Positions 27,486-40,600 are shown, counted from the first letter of the stretch. The stretch is 64,000 nucleotides of DNA from Mesodorylaimus sp. YZB2_4 (GCA_030248295.1 JASANH010000193.1:248001-312000); one strand, 5' to 3'. The notes: generated by a model not told the origin, from the sequence alone. Made by a program: numbers and translations.

Positions 27486-28925
27486 TCACTTGCCTTCTTT
27501 GACGAATTGGAAGTCGTTGTCCCAATCGAAGGGGTCGGTGAAACGGACGCTCTTGGCCGTGCACATTCGTTGCAGCGTGTTCTCGATCAGACGGTAGTCG
27601 GGCTCGTCCGCGTATCTGGAATCCGGTGCTGTCAGGCTAGTAGGCAATCTAGGCGCAGGCTGTGCTTACCCCAGTCCGTCCAGGTACCCGCCGAGGATGA
27701 TCATGATCTCAGCCCAGATGGGGCACAGTTGCTCGAACGGCGTCGTCTCTTTCATCTGGAACACGATCTCGGGCTCGGCTTCGTTGCTCCACGGCAGGCC
27801 TCCGTTTCCCCACTCAGCGATCGTGTAGTAGAGCGACCAGATGTCGTCTTTTCGTCCCAGGTCCTTCATTCGGTGGGTCGCTTTCGAGGCGTATCGAACC
27901 GTACCCCGGAAGCCCGCCGTTTTCCGCTCCGGACGCACCTTTCCGTTCACCAAGTGCTCGCGACACAGACCGTAGTCGAGCAAGTACACCACCGCCGCGT
28001 TCGCCTTCGAGCCACCCATCGCAAAGTTCGACTGAAACGAAAGCAGACTCAGGCTGGGTCGTGGGCGTACGATGCAAAGTCATTTACGGCCTTGATGTCG
28101 CGGTGCAGCCAGCCGATGTTCTGCAGGTCTCGTATGGATTCGAGGCATTGGATGGCCAGTCGCATCGCCGTGCTCGCCGAGAATCGTTTCACTGGCATCG
28201 GGCATCGCCGCCGCAACGAGTCCAGGTTCGGGCCGACCAGCTGCATGGCCAGGTAATTGAAGTCTTCGCCGATCCTTCCCGCCGCAACGTACATCGGGCT
28301 GTGTGGTCGGTCTGGAATTAAAAGACCGCCGTTAGGGAGGCCCGATCCGAGAGGGAATCGACATACCCTGCACCGATCGCAAGACGGTCGATTCCAGAGA
28401 CAGCAACGGGGTGGGGCATTTCAGGCTCTCGATCTTGACCGCGACCCATCCGTCGTCCATCGTCACGTCCCGCGCCTCGTAGACTTGGCCGAACGAGCCA
28501 CCGTGCAGTTTGCGGACCTAAATTGAGCACGATGCTGTACTGGTCGGGGCAAAAGAGTCTCAACGACTTACCACCTTGAACCGTCCCGCGACCACGTAGT
28601 CAGCCGAGAAGTAGTCGGGCTCTGTCGCGTCCCCCGTCGGTCCCGCCGCATGCGCTTTTGGGTCGAACAGCCTCGTCATCTCGCGATGCATGAACATCAT
28701 CAGCACCGCCTTCCTTCGCTAGAGCCGAACAAGGATGGTATCGTTGGGACAAAATGGAAAAAGCCAACTTACCTCGTCCGTGTCCATGGAGGCCATCTTC
28801 GTGTCGGCGTGCTTCTTCAGCGTCTTCTGCGACTCGCCCGTCGGCCGAACGGCGACCAGATTGGCCCGCGCGCTCTGCGCCAACTTCGGCTTTTGCATTT
28901 GTACTTTCTTGAAAGGCCACGGCAT
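27486..28925 (-). CDS. Tau-tubulin-kinase-like / CK1-family protein kinase
   Basis: Six exons: 28925-28773, 28718-28572, 28517-28367, 28311-28088, 28031-27670, 27615-27486 (388 aa, in phase). Ser/Thr kinase of the CK1 group: glycine loop LHGGSFGQVYEARD, catalytic Lys in WVAVKIES, catalytic loop WLHRDIKASNFAMG, and activation segment start LLDYGLCRE, with Tyr in place of the usual DFG Phe. Then GTVRYAS, DDIWSLYY and a C-lobe ending DWDND. The N-terminus carries about 80 extra residues rich in Lys and Gln with no recognised domain. This family is greatly expanded in nematodes. The exons are clearly more GC-rich than neighbouring genes. Confidence 0.9.
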
Positions 28926-29374
28926 TGTTTCTTCTCGATTCGACTCGACGCTCGAACCAACTCTTCGACAGATTCAAACCGACCGCTCTCGACAAATGCG
29001 GACACTCGAATGAGACTTCCAGAAGTTCCTCGCGTACACCCGTGGCTGCTTCACACTGCCAACACACCCATGAGGAAAGTAGCATGTCAGCAACCACACT
29101 GCTGTCTGCTGTACATCATGCAGGAGTGTACATTGTACTCTGGTAGATATTATTTGAAAATTGAACTAGCGGGAATTCAAATTTCAATTTTTGACTGGAT
29201 TATCAGCCATGGATTATTTGCACGCTGAAACAGCATCATAAACGTGATCCACCACGCACGAGCTGCAGCAACCAAACTTTTTTCTTTCCAACTCCATTCT
29301 TTTTCCGATTTCTTCATGTGTGGTTTTCAAGTAGAGCATGTAACTTATTAAGGAGAAAACAAACCTGGGCCGAC

Positions 29375-29619
29375 ATGTCTACTTACGGAGGAGCTGACCA
29401 GTTCAGCCGCTCTCCCCGGCCGTACTTGCACCAGCCTGGCGATCCTCAGCGTGAGTATAAACGGGCTCAACGGCAACGTAGAAGAAAAGAGGTGGTAAGA
29501 ACAAAAAGCACATTAGACCTTATCAGGATCAGAAAACAGTTTTGTTTTTGCAGCAGCAAATTTTCAAATGCAATGTTAACACCACGCAGTGCTCCCATGA
29601 GCGAGCCTTACTTAGCTGA
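29375..29619 (+). CDS. Small basic protein of unknown function
   Basis: Two-exon model, 29375-29494 and 29554-29619 (61 aa). The donor is GTG|GTAAGA and the acceptor TTTTTGCAG. The N-terminal part (MSTYGGADQFSRSPRPYLHQ) is Tyr/Gln/Pro-rich, then strongly basic (RAQRQRRRKEV), then a short Cys-containing tail. I do not recognise it. It is divergent from the kinase gene at 28925 and convergent with RPS15A. The retained-intron frame is open for longer, so the 3' part is uncertain. Confidence 0.35.
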
Positions 29620-29780
29620 CGAGTTGGCCCTTCAAATCTACCTTGCTCCCATCATCATCATCAACTTTATTACTCCACCTTCTTTCCTCAAATACAAGTC
29701 AACAAAGCGGCAATGTGTGCATGCCAAAGACGGCGCCAACATCACACCAACAATGTCCAACGTATTCTCCTCATACCGTT

Positions 29781-32704
29781 TCAAAAGAAGTATCCCAACA
29801 CTTTACCGCCTAAATGCTTTCGCCGAGCCTCTTCGTGATCCATGATACCGCTTGAAGTCGTCATAATAACATATCTGGAATGGAAAACAGGGCGATCAAG
29901 AAAGGATTAATCTGACCTAATGAGAACCCAGCCACGGTCGACCATACCACAGCACTAGGGGGAGGTACGACACCGTACATTTCCGGCCACATATTTTGTG
30001 ATAAATTAATGTTGAGGCACATTTTTGATTTAGGGGCCAGTTTTTTAAATGAAGAACTTTCAAATTGGACATATTTCTATTCCTGATCGCAGTAGGATCA
30101 GCTGGTCTAAAAAGTTACCAAAATTGCAGAAACAGTGTATTTACTCAGAGAGCGTTTTATCTTGTGATCCTGACGCAAGTAAGGCGAAATTAGGGCATGT
30201 CTTTATGGAACTCTACTCGACACAACGCTTAAAAATGCTGAGTTTCTGGAATAAAGATGCGTTAGTTCCTACATTCTACGGCGCAGGCTACAGTTTCATA
30301 CATGAAAAACAAAATTCATTGCCTTTATTTTTTCAAAGCGTTGCTACATTTAGGGAACACACATTTTTGATCAAATGTTTCTGCTTGCCCCTCTCTACTC
30401 TGAATTTCAAAATTTGTTGGCTTTTTGTGAAAGCCATCAAAATTTTAGCGATTAAGCAGCATGAGCACTGATCACGAGCCTTTGCAGCACAGGCGTATAT
30501 CCAAAGTCAACTTGACAAATTCCTCATATCCAGGTGCTGGACACCCAATCTCTGAGCATATATTATACAGTGGCACTGTATGTCAGAATATAAGGGTTTC
30601 TGATAGTCTGCGATATCAAATGCACAGTAGTGTATTCTCAAATGAGAATGCGATGCGATGCGATGCGAATATTACTTACGTAGAAAATGGACCCAAATTT
30701 TTCCCCAAGTCCTTGTCTCACCAGATTATAAATTTTAGCGGATTTATAATCTAAGACGGAATTTTTGGTGAGTATGGTGCGGTCGACCCTAAGTGCGAAT
30801 AGCAATATTACTTACCCAAACTGACGACTTGGCAACAACCTAGCGGTCAGTTTTTCTAGATCTCGAATACCGACATCGAAACGAGGGCTGATCACACCAC
30901 ACTGAAACGCAAACTGCATGAAACTACGCCTTTCGACGTGGTACTCTTAACATAGAATAGTCGAGTCTCCGTCCCAGCCCCAGTCGCACTAGCAATGCAG
31001 CATTTGCTCGACTTGATACATTATATGAGAGCTGCATGGAAAACCAGACGACTTAGTGGGCAAAACACACAAATTTATGGCTACTTTGTCATATTAACTG
31101 GTACCAAGTATGGACAAGGGAGCAGGGGGTCAGGGGTAACCCCCCCCCCCTGTTGTCTGGCCGGCCAATTTCCAGCCAGCCTACAGTATGGTCTGTAAAC
31201 AGTCATACAACTCACTCACTCGACTCGACCCAAACCTGACCTGGCCTGACCTGTCTCACACACAATCAGATCAAGCTTGCCGTTGTCATAACACAGGAAA
31301 GCCAGCCTAGCCTGGCCTTGGCTAGTCCCGCTTTTTCTTCTCAGTAAGTATATGCTCACAAGCTTGACTCACCAAGTTCCTAGCCTGAGCTTCTAAAAAG
31401 GGCATTCAAATCAAGGAAATACTGAACGATACAAAATTTTGAGGCATAGCTTCAATAACAAGAAAATAAGTTAAAAGCGAATTCAAACGCAGTAATTTCT
31501 CAAAGTTTCGACTCCGGCGGGGCGGGGGCACGCCCCCACCCCTGCGCGGCCAGCGTTCATCTTGGCTATCTCTCCAACCCCCTTTCCCGGCCCCCCTAAT
31601 CCAGCCGACCGTGCCCATACTTGACTGATACCGTTCCACTCACTCAGCAGCAGCTTCAGAGAGTCAGAGGAATACGATATAGCCTCCATTCTAGTCAGCA
31701 GGAAATGTTTTTGACTTTACAGGAACGGATTTGTAATAAGAATAACCTGCGCGCATTAGCAACTCAATTCATACCTTGTTAATGCGCCCCGTCAAGTTGA
31801 CCACGATCTTGCCGCTCCTATGATCATCAACGATTTCGAACTCGCCAATGTAGCCTGAAACAATACCAAAGTGAGGAAAGAATACAAAAATAATTACTGG
31901 ACACCGTGAACAGTGCCTCGACATCTACTTTGACTCCAGCATCAACCGATCCGACCTTAGGCCTGGATCCAGATCCCGATTCCAAGCCGTTTCAAAAAAT
32001 AGAATATAGATGGGGATGACGTGTTTGGCACTGCGTCCTCACCAACCTGCCCTGTTTATCGCTGTCACTCTCTGTTAGACCACTCCAAAGGACATAGGAG
32101 AGCTAAACATCACCTAAATCGGGGTTAAATGCTAATTTGAGAGAAAAAACGAGATTTTCTCGTTTTTGTTTGTCACACTTCATCATTTCCCAGCAGATAA
32201 AGAGCGAAAACTATTAGTTGCCGATCCGGCCGACGCAGCAGCTGGATCGGATCGGCGGATAGGCCAGTCAAAGTTTGACTCCGTAGCTTTTCCTCAATGG
32301 TTTCAGTTTGTCCCGTCAATGGACCTTTTAGGTGACAAGCAATGTCCCATGCCGCAGTCATATATATATATATATGCTGTACCTATACGCATCCGAGACG
32401 CGACGTGTAACTCGATGTAATGCGTCAAAGCAAAAGAAGCGCGCGATGCGATAAATAAAGGCCTAGGTACAGTAGATGGCCTATTTCAGTGTTAACATCC
32501 TGACCCTTACATCGTTCCTGAGCACTGCTTCATTAGTCATTACAATAATGAAAAATTAACCCAAGTCTTACCATGTTTCATCATGACAGTGAGAAAACGG
32601 ATGATGACTTTTGAGGACGGCCTGATCAGCACTTGCCGTTTTCCACGTTTCTCTGCATTGCTGATTGATCGAAGAGCATCCGCCAAAACGTCCATGCGAA
32701 CCAT
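29781..32704 (-). CDS. RPS15A: 40S ribosomal protein S15a (uS8)
   Basis: Four exons: 32704-32572, 31854-31775, 30901-30816, 29874-29781 (130 aa, the usual family length). Exon 1 encodes [20 protein letters not shown] and ends VMMKH; exon 2 [20 protein letters not shown]; exon 3 [10 protein letters not shown] to LLPSRQFG; exon 4 the conserved [16 protein letters not shown] and ends GYFF. Small-subunit protein that binds the central domain of 18S rRNA. Exon 3 has a somewhat unusual [15 protein letters not shown] where most orthologues read DLEKWxxNLLPS. The three introns total about 2.5 kb, long for a ribosomal protein gene in this window. Confidence 0.96.
29875..30815. other. Third RPS15A intron, AT-rich
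   Basis: On the plus strand a 140-codon open frame (30049-30471) starts near [16 protein letters not shown]. It has no recognised domain and AT-rich composition, so I treat it as chance. A GATGC pentamer repeats about four times near 30649-30668. Confidence 0.4.
30902..32571. other. RPS15A introns 1 and 2
   Basis: No coding signal apart from the RPS15A exon at 31775-31854. A C10 run lies near 31141-31150 and a GC-rich block at 31515-31600. Confidence 0.4.
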
Positions 32705-33063
32705 TTTCAAATTTCTTTTTTCTGTTTTCCGAAACAAATTATTGGGTGACGAATCAACAAAATTCTAAAAGCCGAAAAAGCTAAGCCGAAGAATATTTTT
32801 CGACAAAGGGCCATTGCGCACAGTGCGAGCGAGATTGTCTTGCAGTAAAGTGCTAAACGCTAGCAGACAATGGCGATGCGGCTGCCAATTTGCTTGTTGC
32901 TGTTTTGACAAAGCATGTTCTATCTATTTCCTCTCTTCGTCCTTTTTTGATTGGCAGTGAGTGTGTATGTCTATCGTCTTCTTGCGTTCGAAACTTTTGA
33001 TTAGTGACAGTGCATATAATCATTGCACTGGGTCCTCAAAGCGCTGAAAGGAGCTCTCACAAA

Positions 33064-34862
33064 ATGACGGCATGTTCGCCTGGTGTTCCTTACCGGCATT
33101 ATGATTATTTGCTAAAATTCCTGCTGGTCGGCGATTCGGATGTCGGAAAAGACGAAATTCTCAGTTTGCTAGACGACGAGGAAACTGAACCGTCTTTTTG
33201 TAGCTTACAAGGTAAATGATTTGCGAATAGCAAAGGTTGGTGATAGCCACTGGTTTTTTGGTTTAGCGATTGCGCCAAAGACGACGACAATTCTTTTGGA
33301 AGGGAAAAGAGTGAAACTGCAGCTTTGGTAAGAGGTTTTTCGCGGGCGGGTGGCGGGCCGACAATAAAAAAGCTGTCGAAGCTTATTTCGGCCCAATCGC
33401 CTTTGCATTAAGCTTCATTTGTCCGCTAGTCTGAGATTAGGGCATTTAGCGGTTGAGCTTCGACGAGATTGGAGTTGCCTTAGATTTAATCCTGGGTACA
33501 TACAGTACTCAGCATCTCGACATGTCTGTCTTTTCAGGGATGCTAGTGGCCAAGGGCGATTTTCGACCATTATCCGATCGTATTCTCGTGGAGCGCAAGT
33601 AATGCTGAAGTCGCAGTTTGTTTGTTTGCGTCAAACAATCGATCATGTTTGCATTTTAGGGTGTTTTGGTGGTCTATGATATTACCAATCGGTGGTCTTT
33701 TGATGGAATCGGACGCTGGTTGAAAGAGATTGATGAGGTAAATTTTTGTTCTCTTAGTTCCCGGGTGTACTGCCTAGAAACTGTCAGGTCAACACGAAGC
33801 GGGCAGCCATTTTAATCTTTGGTTTTTCAAGCTGGCTGTTTGTTTAAATTGTTTTTATTGCCACACTAGTTCAAAATAGCAAGTCGCATCATCCGGTTTG
33901 TCACCTGCTTTTTTCGCTTTCAGCAAGCGCCTGGAATACCGAAAATTCTGATCGGTAATCGTCTGCATTTGGAATTTAGTCGCCGTGTAACAAGGCAAGA
34001 CGCCGAGCATTTTGCGACTAAAAAGCAGATGGAGTATTTCGAAGTCAGTCCGTTGGCCTCGTTCAACATTCGGGAAAGTCTGACAGAGCTATCCCGGCTT
34101 GTGTTAAGTCGAAATGGTATGGAGCGGCTGTGGAAAAATAATAAAGGTGAGATATCAAGATTCGAGAAGGAGGGAGCTGTCTTTACAAAAAATTCGGAAG
34201 ATTCTCAGCCTTCCCGTTATTGCCAAATAATCCTGCACATAACTACTTAGAGTAGTCTTGTTTTTATTCTAGTGCTTTCACTACAAGAGACATGTTGTCG
34301 TTGTGTTGTGAAACACCTCGGTGGCACTGTGCACGATGTCGACCGTCTTCCGATTCCAGTACCATTGCAACTTCAAATCCGATCTTACGCTGACAGTGCT
34401 CAATTGACGGCTACTAATACGATCGTTTGGAGCACGTCTACTCTTCGTCGACGTGCTACTGGTGGTGGCTTTCTGCTACAACACAAGCGTTCCGGATCCG
34501 ACGTCGGCGGCGGTAGGAGAAGTTTGAACGGAGCGAATGGATGTGGAGGTGCTGGGTCCTACTTGACCATACCAAATGGCAATTTCAATATTCAAGGACG
34601 TCTGTCGAATGGGTATCATAATCACCAGCGATCACTGTCGGCCGTGATGACTCCTCTTTGGAACAAATTACATCGTAACCACAATTCTGCTTTGCCATCT
34701 GGGGCAGGCAGGCGTTCAACGATGCCAGCATCGACAACAGCACCTTCAGCGGGCTCGGCAGCGTCGGCAGAAATTGCGGAACGTCGAGACGAAGATGAAA
34801 ACACACAAGGCCGCGAAAATGGACGTCGTACCGCATCGCGGGAAAACTGCGCATTAATGTGA
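33064..34862 (+). CDS. Rab40-like small GTPase with SOCS box and CaaX end
   Basis: Six exons: 33064-33211, 33267-33327, 33538-33598, 33660-33737, 33924-34146, 34273-34862 (386 aa, in phase). Rab40 proteins are substrate receptors of Cullin-5 ubiquitin ligases. Seen here: P-loop [14 protein letters not shown]; effector region [64 protein letters not shown] replacing the usual NKx[20 protein letters not shown]. The SOCS box begins [16 protein letters not shown] and contains LPIPVPLQL, a Cullin-box-like LPxP. About 130 residues of Gly/Ser/Asn-rich sequence follow, and the protein ends CALM, a good CaaX farnesylation motif. The tail is longer than in most Rab40 proteins. Confidence 0.93.
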
Positions 34863-35595
34863 GTCCATGGAGAATCGGTTCGGCTGTATAAAACAGGGCA
34901 TTCTTTTATCGTACGTATTTAGCGGGGAAGGGGCGGATCCGTTCATCCTTATCAAATTGATAGACTGTTGGTACCAGAGCGGTACGGTATGGTTATGTGC
35001 GTACAGGGACGCTGCACTTGGTGTGCTAACTGCAGCGTCAAACGTATGTACGAGCTTTATTATCGCTAACGTCACTGTGTGCTGATAGCTAAGCTGTCGT
35101 AATGTGGTACACATGGTGCAAGATTTCTTATCGTGTTTTTATGTATTTTGATTCTCTTAGGTAGTTAAATGTCCAGGAAATTGTCTTCGTAAGGGCGGCT
35201 GATGTGTTTTGTGCGCTTCGTGAATGTGTTCCATTGTACGCAAGAAGTATTAGGTTTTCCAGCTCCCATGTATAAATTTCAAACGTGGGCGAATTCAGAA
35301 CTTCTCTGATTGTGTACAGAATGTGCGCCTTCGGTTTTATGTGTTCTTGTATCAGTGCTTGTGGAACTGGCATAGTTTTAACTGGCAGGAGGTATGGCGG
35401 ACGTGGCGATAATCATTCGATGGGCACTACTTTTGTGAGTGTTTACATCAGCCCCGTGTATGTTCGGACATAAAGGATTTTCACAGAGTTGTGGTATCAA
35501 TGACTGTTTGGCTTACCATTTGTTCGATACTTTTGGATTGGAGTGGCCTGATGATGCACGGGTGGACATATCTTGTCTTCTTTCAGAGGGAGAAC
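34863..35595. other. Intergenic region between Rab40 and DESI genes
   Basis: No coding exon recognised. The DESI start lies 14 nt after a TTCTTTCAG acceptor-like sequence, so an upstream non-coding exon here is possible. Confidence 0.4.
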
Positions 35596-37628
35596 ATGTC
35601 GACGCCTGTCAAGCTTTACGTTTACGATGTGACTGGAGGAATGGCCAGGCAACTGGCGCCGATGCTGTTGGGTAATCAGTGTCCGGGGTCTGAGTTGTGA
35701 GGGAGAGTGCAATTATGGTTTACTTGCAGGACGCCCATTGGATGGCGTCTGGCACACGGGTGTTGTGGTATATGGGTACGAGTACATCTACGGTGGTGGA
35801 GGGATCGATTACTTTTTGCCTGTAAGATAAATTACGGTTGTATGAGTTAGGGACCTGTGCCCGTCCAGGCTACCCTAAGGCAGGTGAAAAATGGACACAA
35901 GGGGGAGAGGTTGACTCCCGATGGACGTCCACTTTTGAAAATTTGCAAGACGTGGTCCGTGGGAACTACAGTTATTGCAAATCAACCATGGCAATATTTG
36001 ACTACAAGCGGACTTGACTGGCTGGCTGATTAACCCACCGACCTTTTAAGCTTCCAACAATGCAGTGACTGCATACAAAGTGACTTGCTTTCGCCGCTGG
36101 TCACCTCTGGGCCCTTAGGTCAGCTCATATTTACTTGCGCCGCATAGCATGTAGTGGCTTAATAGGGGGCTGGAAATGTATTGGCTCAAAATCTAGCAGA
36201 AAAAGGAGCAAACTGACCTTGATAAAATTATGGAGAATCAATGTAGAAGATCATCAGCATCCGCTCATTCCTTGACTGATGCGGACTGAGTGATTTTATG
36301 CTGCTAGTGCCTCTGAAATAGCGCTTACGTTGGAGAGTGCGAAAAGTGAACGCCCTCTTTACAGAGGGGGATGAGCAGGGGGCTCACCCCCCCCCTGCTC
36401 ACCACAAAAATGTGGGACAGAGTAGCATTTAAATTCCTTTAGTTCGAAGATCAGACTCTACCAATACAGGCAGCTCGCTGATAGGATCAAGCGGTCATTG
36501 AAGTAGAGAGGTATGGGGCTTTTGAATCCGTATCGTGCAGAACCTTTTACTGCTGGTCATCGCTGACTGACGCAGCTGATGCCACGGGACTTCATTCTTT
36601 GACTATCCCGCACGTTTCTGCGTTAGAATGGAAAATCAGGGGGCACACTTGACAAAATTGCAGTCATAGTGTCTTGGCAACTCACCACAGTGGTGATTGG
36701 TATTTGTGTTTTAGTCTGGTTCTATTCTCGGCCATCCGACACAGGTCGTCGATCTCGGCTTGACAGAAATTCCTCAGGATGTGTTTCATGATTATTTGTT
36801 CGAATTAAGCAATCATCGATATCAGTAAGTGACTGTTATAGCGTCACTGACCTGCAATACTGAAAAGTGCGTGCAATAAGTGTAACCTGCATTCCTGGCG
36901 GTCCCGAGATCGATGCTGTCCTTCGGCTGGGAGATATCTACCCCTCTGGCTGCTGTTTCGAAGGCAGGTATGCTCGAGAGACTCGCCTACCTGCAGTCGG
37001 ATTTCTGTCTAGCAGATTTCGTTTCTCACGTCTTCCTCCGCCTGGGTGCGCTGCTAGTTCAGACATAAGCATTTCTGTTTTAGCGGACGCTCATATCATT
37101 TGTTGAATCACAACTGCAATACGTTCTCGAACGATGTCGCGCAGTTTCTGACGGGGCGAGCAATCCCTGATCACATTACGAATCTGCCTGCCGAAATTTT
37201 GGCTACGTAAGTGGAAATGCGGAATATTAATTGAGTGGTTTAGCCAGTGGATTTCGAGGTCAGAGAGGCTCGGTGGAAAACAAACCAGTTTATTGTCTTT
37301 ACCTTGACCCTCTGCCACTGAAGCCTTATCTACACTATGCGTCACTTTCAGGCCATTCGGGCAAATGATACGACCGTTTATCGACTCGATGATGGCCCAA
37401 GTTTCATCTAGTGCTGACAGCCACCACATCGGATCAATCAATCTTCCCGTCGCTCCAAATTCAATTACGACTTCGCAAGCGCAACAGGGCTCGAGTGCAC
37501 CTGGGAATACGCAGTCTAGTCTGAATCAGGCCACTGCTGCATCGTCGACGAAGGCAGCCTGCGACAGTGGCACCAATGACAAAGGAAATGACAAGTCAAC
37601 AAAAAACGATGATATTGGACTCGATTGA
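35596..37628 (+). CDS. DESI-1-like PPPDE-domain deSUMOylating isopeptidase
   Basis: Five exons: 35596-35671, 35730-35821, 36715-36824, 37084-37206, 37352-37628 (225 aa, in phase). Thiol isopeptidase of the PPPDE fold, expected to remove SUMO from substrates. Domain: [20 protein letters not shown], then [11 protein letters not shown] with the catalytic His, [23 protein letters not shown], and [19 protein letters not shown] with the catalytic Cys, followed by the conserved [13 protein letters not shown]. The C-terminal about 85 residues are Ser/Thr/Asn/Gln-rich and variable, as in other DESI-1 proteins. Intron 2 is about 900 nt. Start chosen at the Met before STPVKLYVY, where animal orthologues begin. 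Confidence 0.92.
35822..36714. other. Second intron of the DESI-like gene
   Basis: Contains a near-perfect hairpin at about 36368-36402 (GAGCAGGGGG...CCCCCCCTGCTC). No coding exon seen. Confidence 0.5.
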
Positions 37629-40600
37629 TAGGTCCTCGATTACATCTAGCAGCGATTCCTATTTATTAGTCGGTCATAGATAATATATATCATTTGTAAA
37701 TTCGACTCAATTTTTTGTTGCGCAAAAGCATTGAGGCAACGCAAAATTCGAATTTCGCGGATGGGGCCGATTTGCCGCAAGCCTATCTTTTAGCATAGGG
37801 ACGTCAGACCAGCGGATCTCATTTCGATAACTAATGTGCCCGGCCATCTAAAATGTGCGCTTTACTTATTCTATCTCTTTAGAATTCCTGCTACTGAATG
37901 TTGAATTGTGTTGAGTAGTCGTATAAATTTTGTTTCGCCACGAAGAACTGTCAGATGTAGCGTTAATTTTCGATGTATTCAATGGTTAGAACCGACGTTA
38001 TGTCACTGTTCACAAACACGGATTTGACGTAGGCCTTTGCAAAGTTCTTCGTGGAAAACTGAAATGGGCGGACTTCGAGGAGGTGGACGATGTTCGTTGA
38101 TTTCGAAAAAAACCCGAGATGGGCGAGATGTCTTTTTGCAGCTGCCTAAATGCAGTTTGTGTAGAGCATCGAATTTTGCAAAAGCGATGTTACCAACGTT
38201 TTCAGCCTGAAACCGCTAAAACCGTTCACGAATGTCTTGGCTGCACAAATGTGGGTCTTGGTGCCCACGCCTGCTTGTCTCGTTGCAGTCGCCCACGAAT
38301 TTCAGCCTTGTTTCCAACGCCAGATGGGTCTGGGTATCGGAATGGCTGCCATGTGACGACCTCCTGAAAGCAGCTGGAAACTGGTCTCCCAATCAAGCCA
38401 ACGGCGCACAAAAGAACCGGGGACGCGGAAATCGGATCGAAAGTCGAATACAAGGAGCGGTGGATGAGACCCGGGGTAAGCTTCGTTCACTTAGCAGACT
38501 GACTTATACTGTAGTGTCTTGACTTTCAGGCCCGACTTCCGATGCGAGTAGCACATGCGCACATGCTCACATGCGAGTAGCACATGCGGATGATCAGCCC
38601 AGAGACGATGGTCTCGTTGGTCGACAATGAAGGACTCGGTGAGGTGGGTTTGGTCTCTTCCACTCCCTTGTCGCTTCTTTTAACTGTCGAGCTTGCTTTT
38701 CGGGTATAAAAGCTTAAGTCCGCACTCGTTGTTGCGTCACGACGAGAACCGAGCAGTCGAGCAGCGAATACGGACAAGACTGAATCTACATGGCCAAACA
38801 AAACGATGGATCGAGCTCCAACTCTGCCGTCGACCATTGGGCGTCTTGGACGAAGTTGCGATCGTTGGTGTGACATCCAGTGATCCCGATCGTGACATGT
38901 GTATGGCGTATAATTCCTTGCATTGGTCATGGCCGCGTATGTAGTGTCTGTTGGGTTCCTAGAGAAAGGTGGGTCATGGGAGGAACGAGAACGATTCGTG
39001 TGAAGAGTGTTACCTCAGAAACGGGCAGGGGCCCAGTGCCTACTGCAACCCCAATCTTGTGATGGGGGTTCCCTTCCCCGTTCGGTGCAGACCGCGGCAA
39101 CACGTGTCTCGTGCACAAGGCGTTCTTCCATAGGCCTCACTGAGGAGAGCAGAGCGAGCCCGGATCTAACCATGACCGGTTTGTCCTCCGCGCCCGGATC
39201 GGTTCTGGCCGGCCCGCCTAGACTGCTCGTCAGTCATCATCTACTCGTCGATCGGTGCGGTTGGGTCTCATCCCCCAGCTGCCCTTCCTCACAAGTGCTC
39301 TACACTTGGTTGGTTGTACCAGCGTAGAGGTGTCCGCCTGTCGGCCTGATAAAGTACTGTCTATATTAGTGTCCGTTTCAGTAGGGACCGCGCAGGGTAG
39401 ATTCGAAGCTAGTACGCGTGTAGGTGGCCCGACCCACAGTAGGGAAAGGTACCACACTACCCTTCCGAGCGAAAAACCAAGGCGATCGCGGCTGTCGGTG
39501 GTTTAAACGAATTCTGGCTCTCTCCAGTCAGTTGTCGATGAACATCGGTTGGCGCGATCGATACCGACTCCGAGACCTCGGCAACCTTCTCCCTTTCATA
39601 TTATATAGTGCGTCATATGAAGTGCGTATTTGTGCACGACCTACAGTACTCGTCGTGGACTTGTCCACAAGGGCATAGCAATTTGTACGCTGCTGTTTGA
39701 ATTTAGGGAGCACAGTAATTCGAACCTGCAAGACCTGTGTAGGTACTCCTCCCATACAGTGGGTAGACACCACAATGTTTTACTGCAGCAACAAGCACAG
39801 GCATGTCACTCGAGGGTGAAGAAATGCATCACCGCGATCAGCCGCGAATCGAACTCGCGCCGCCAAGTGTTAACCCAGCGTGAGAGGCAGATTTGTATTA
39901 CTCGCAATACACCACGCAAGCGGCACGGGGTAACTCTTGCTCGCGGCTTCTCACTGCTGCTTCTGCAGACTGCACCAAAGTGGGGCATGGTATGTCTTCA
40001 AATAACGAGACCACGTACACAGCCAGAGGGAAGGGCCGCAACCGCAACCTGAGAAGTCAAAAGAGTTGGCAAACTATCGAAGACATCTGAGGCGCCTTTT
40101 TCTAAGAAAAAAGCATATCTGCAGTTCAGTTACGGCAAAGTAAATAAATGCGATGTTTCACAATTACCCAGTCAAAGACATTGTTCATTATGGCATCGTT
40201 GTCATAGTATCTGGCTACAGTATTGTAGTTCGCGAAGAGTAGGGCGAGCATCTACTAATGACTAGAAACCGTTGATATCTTGAATAATTATGTTGTCTTT
40301 GACAATAAAACTCAGATAAACTCGCCAATGTACTCAGCATTGGTCGCAGCCACCACCAGTTGGCCTAAAAAACCAAAAATTAGCCAAGGTAAGATTAAAG
40401 AATAAAAACCTTACCGAGTAGCAGCTTTCCAGCATAACATCTGGCTCAGTAATCCTTTTTTAGCCAGCGGGCCTGTCACAGCTCCCTGCGTTTCAGTCAA
40501 TATGTTTTTCTTATCATTTCTTCCTTACCTGTGTTCCATTGCCTGAGTGGGGCACAGAACCTGGTGCCGCAGAGGTGCTCCGAGTGAAGAGTCAGCAGTT

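Noticed and set aside
27423..28256. Plus-strand 277-codon open frame
   Set aside because: Antisense of the GC-rich kinase exons, crossing introns; His/Arg-rich with no domain.
30049..30471. 140-codon plus-strand open frame in RPS15A intron
   Set aside because: AT-rich, no domain, no splice or leader evidence; length is possible by chance.
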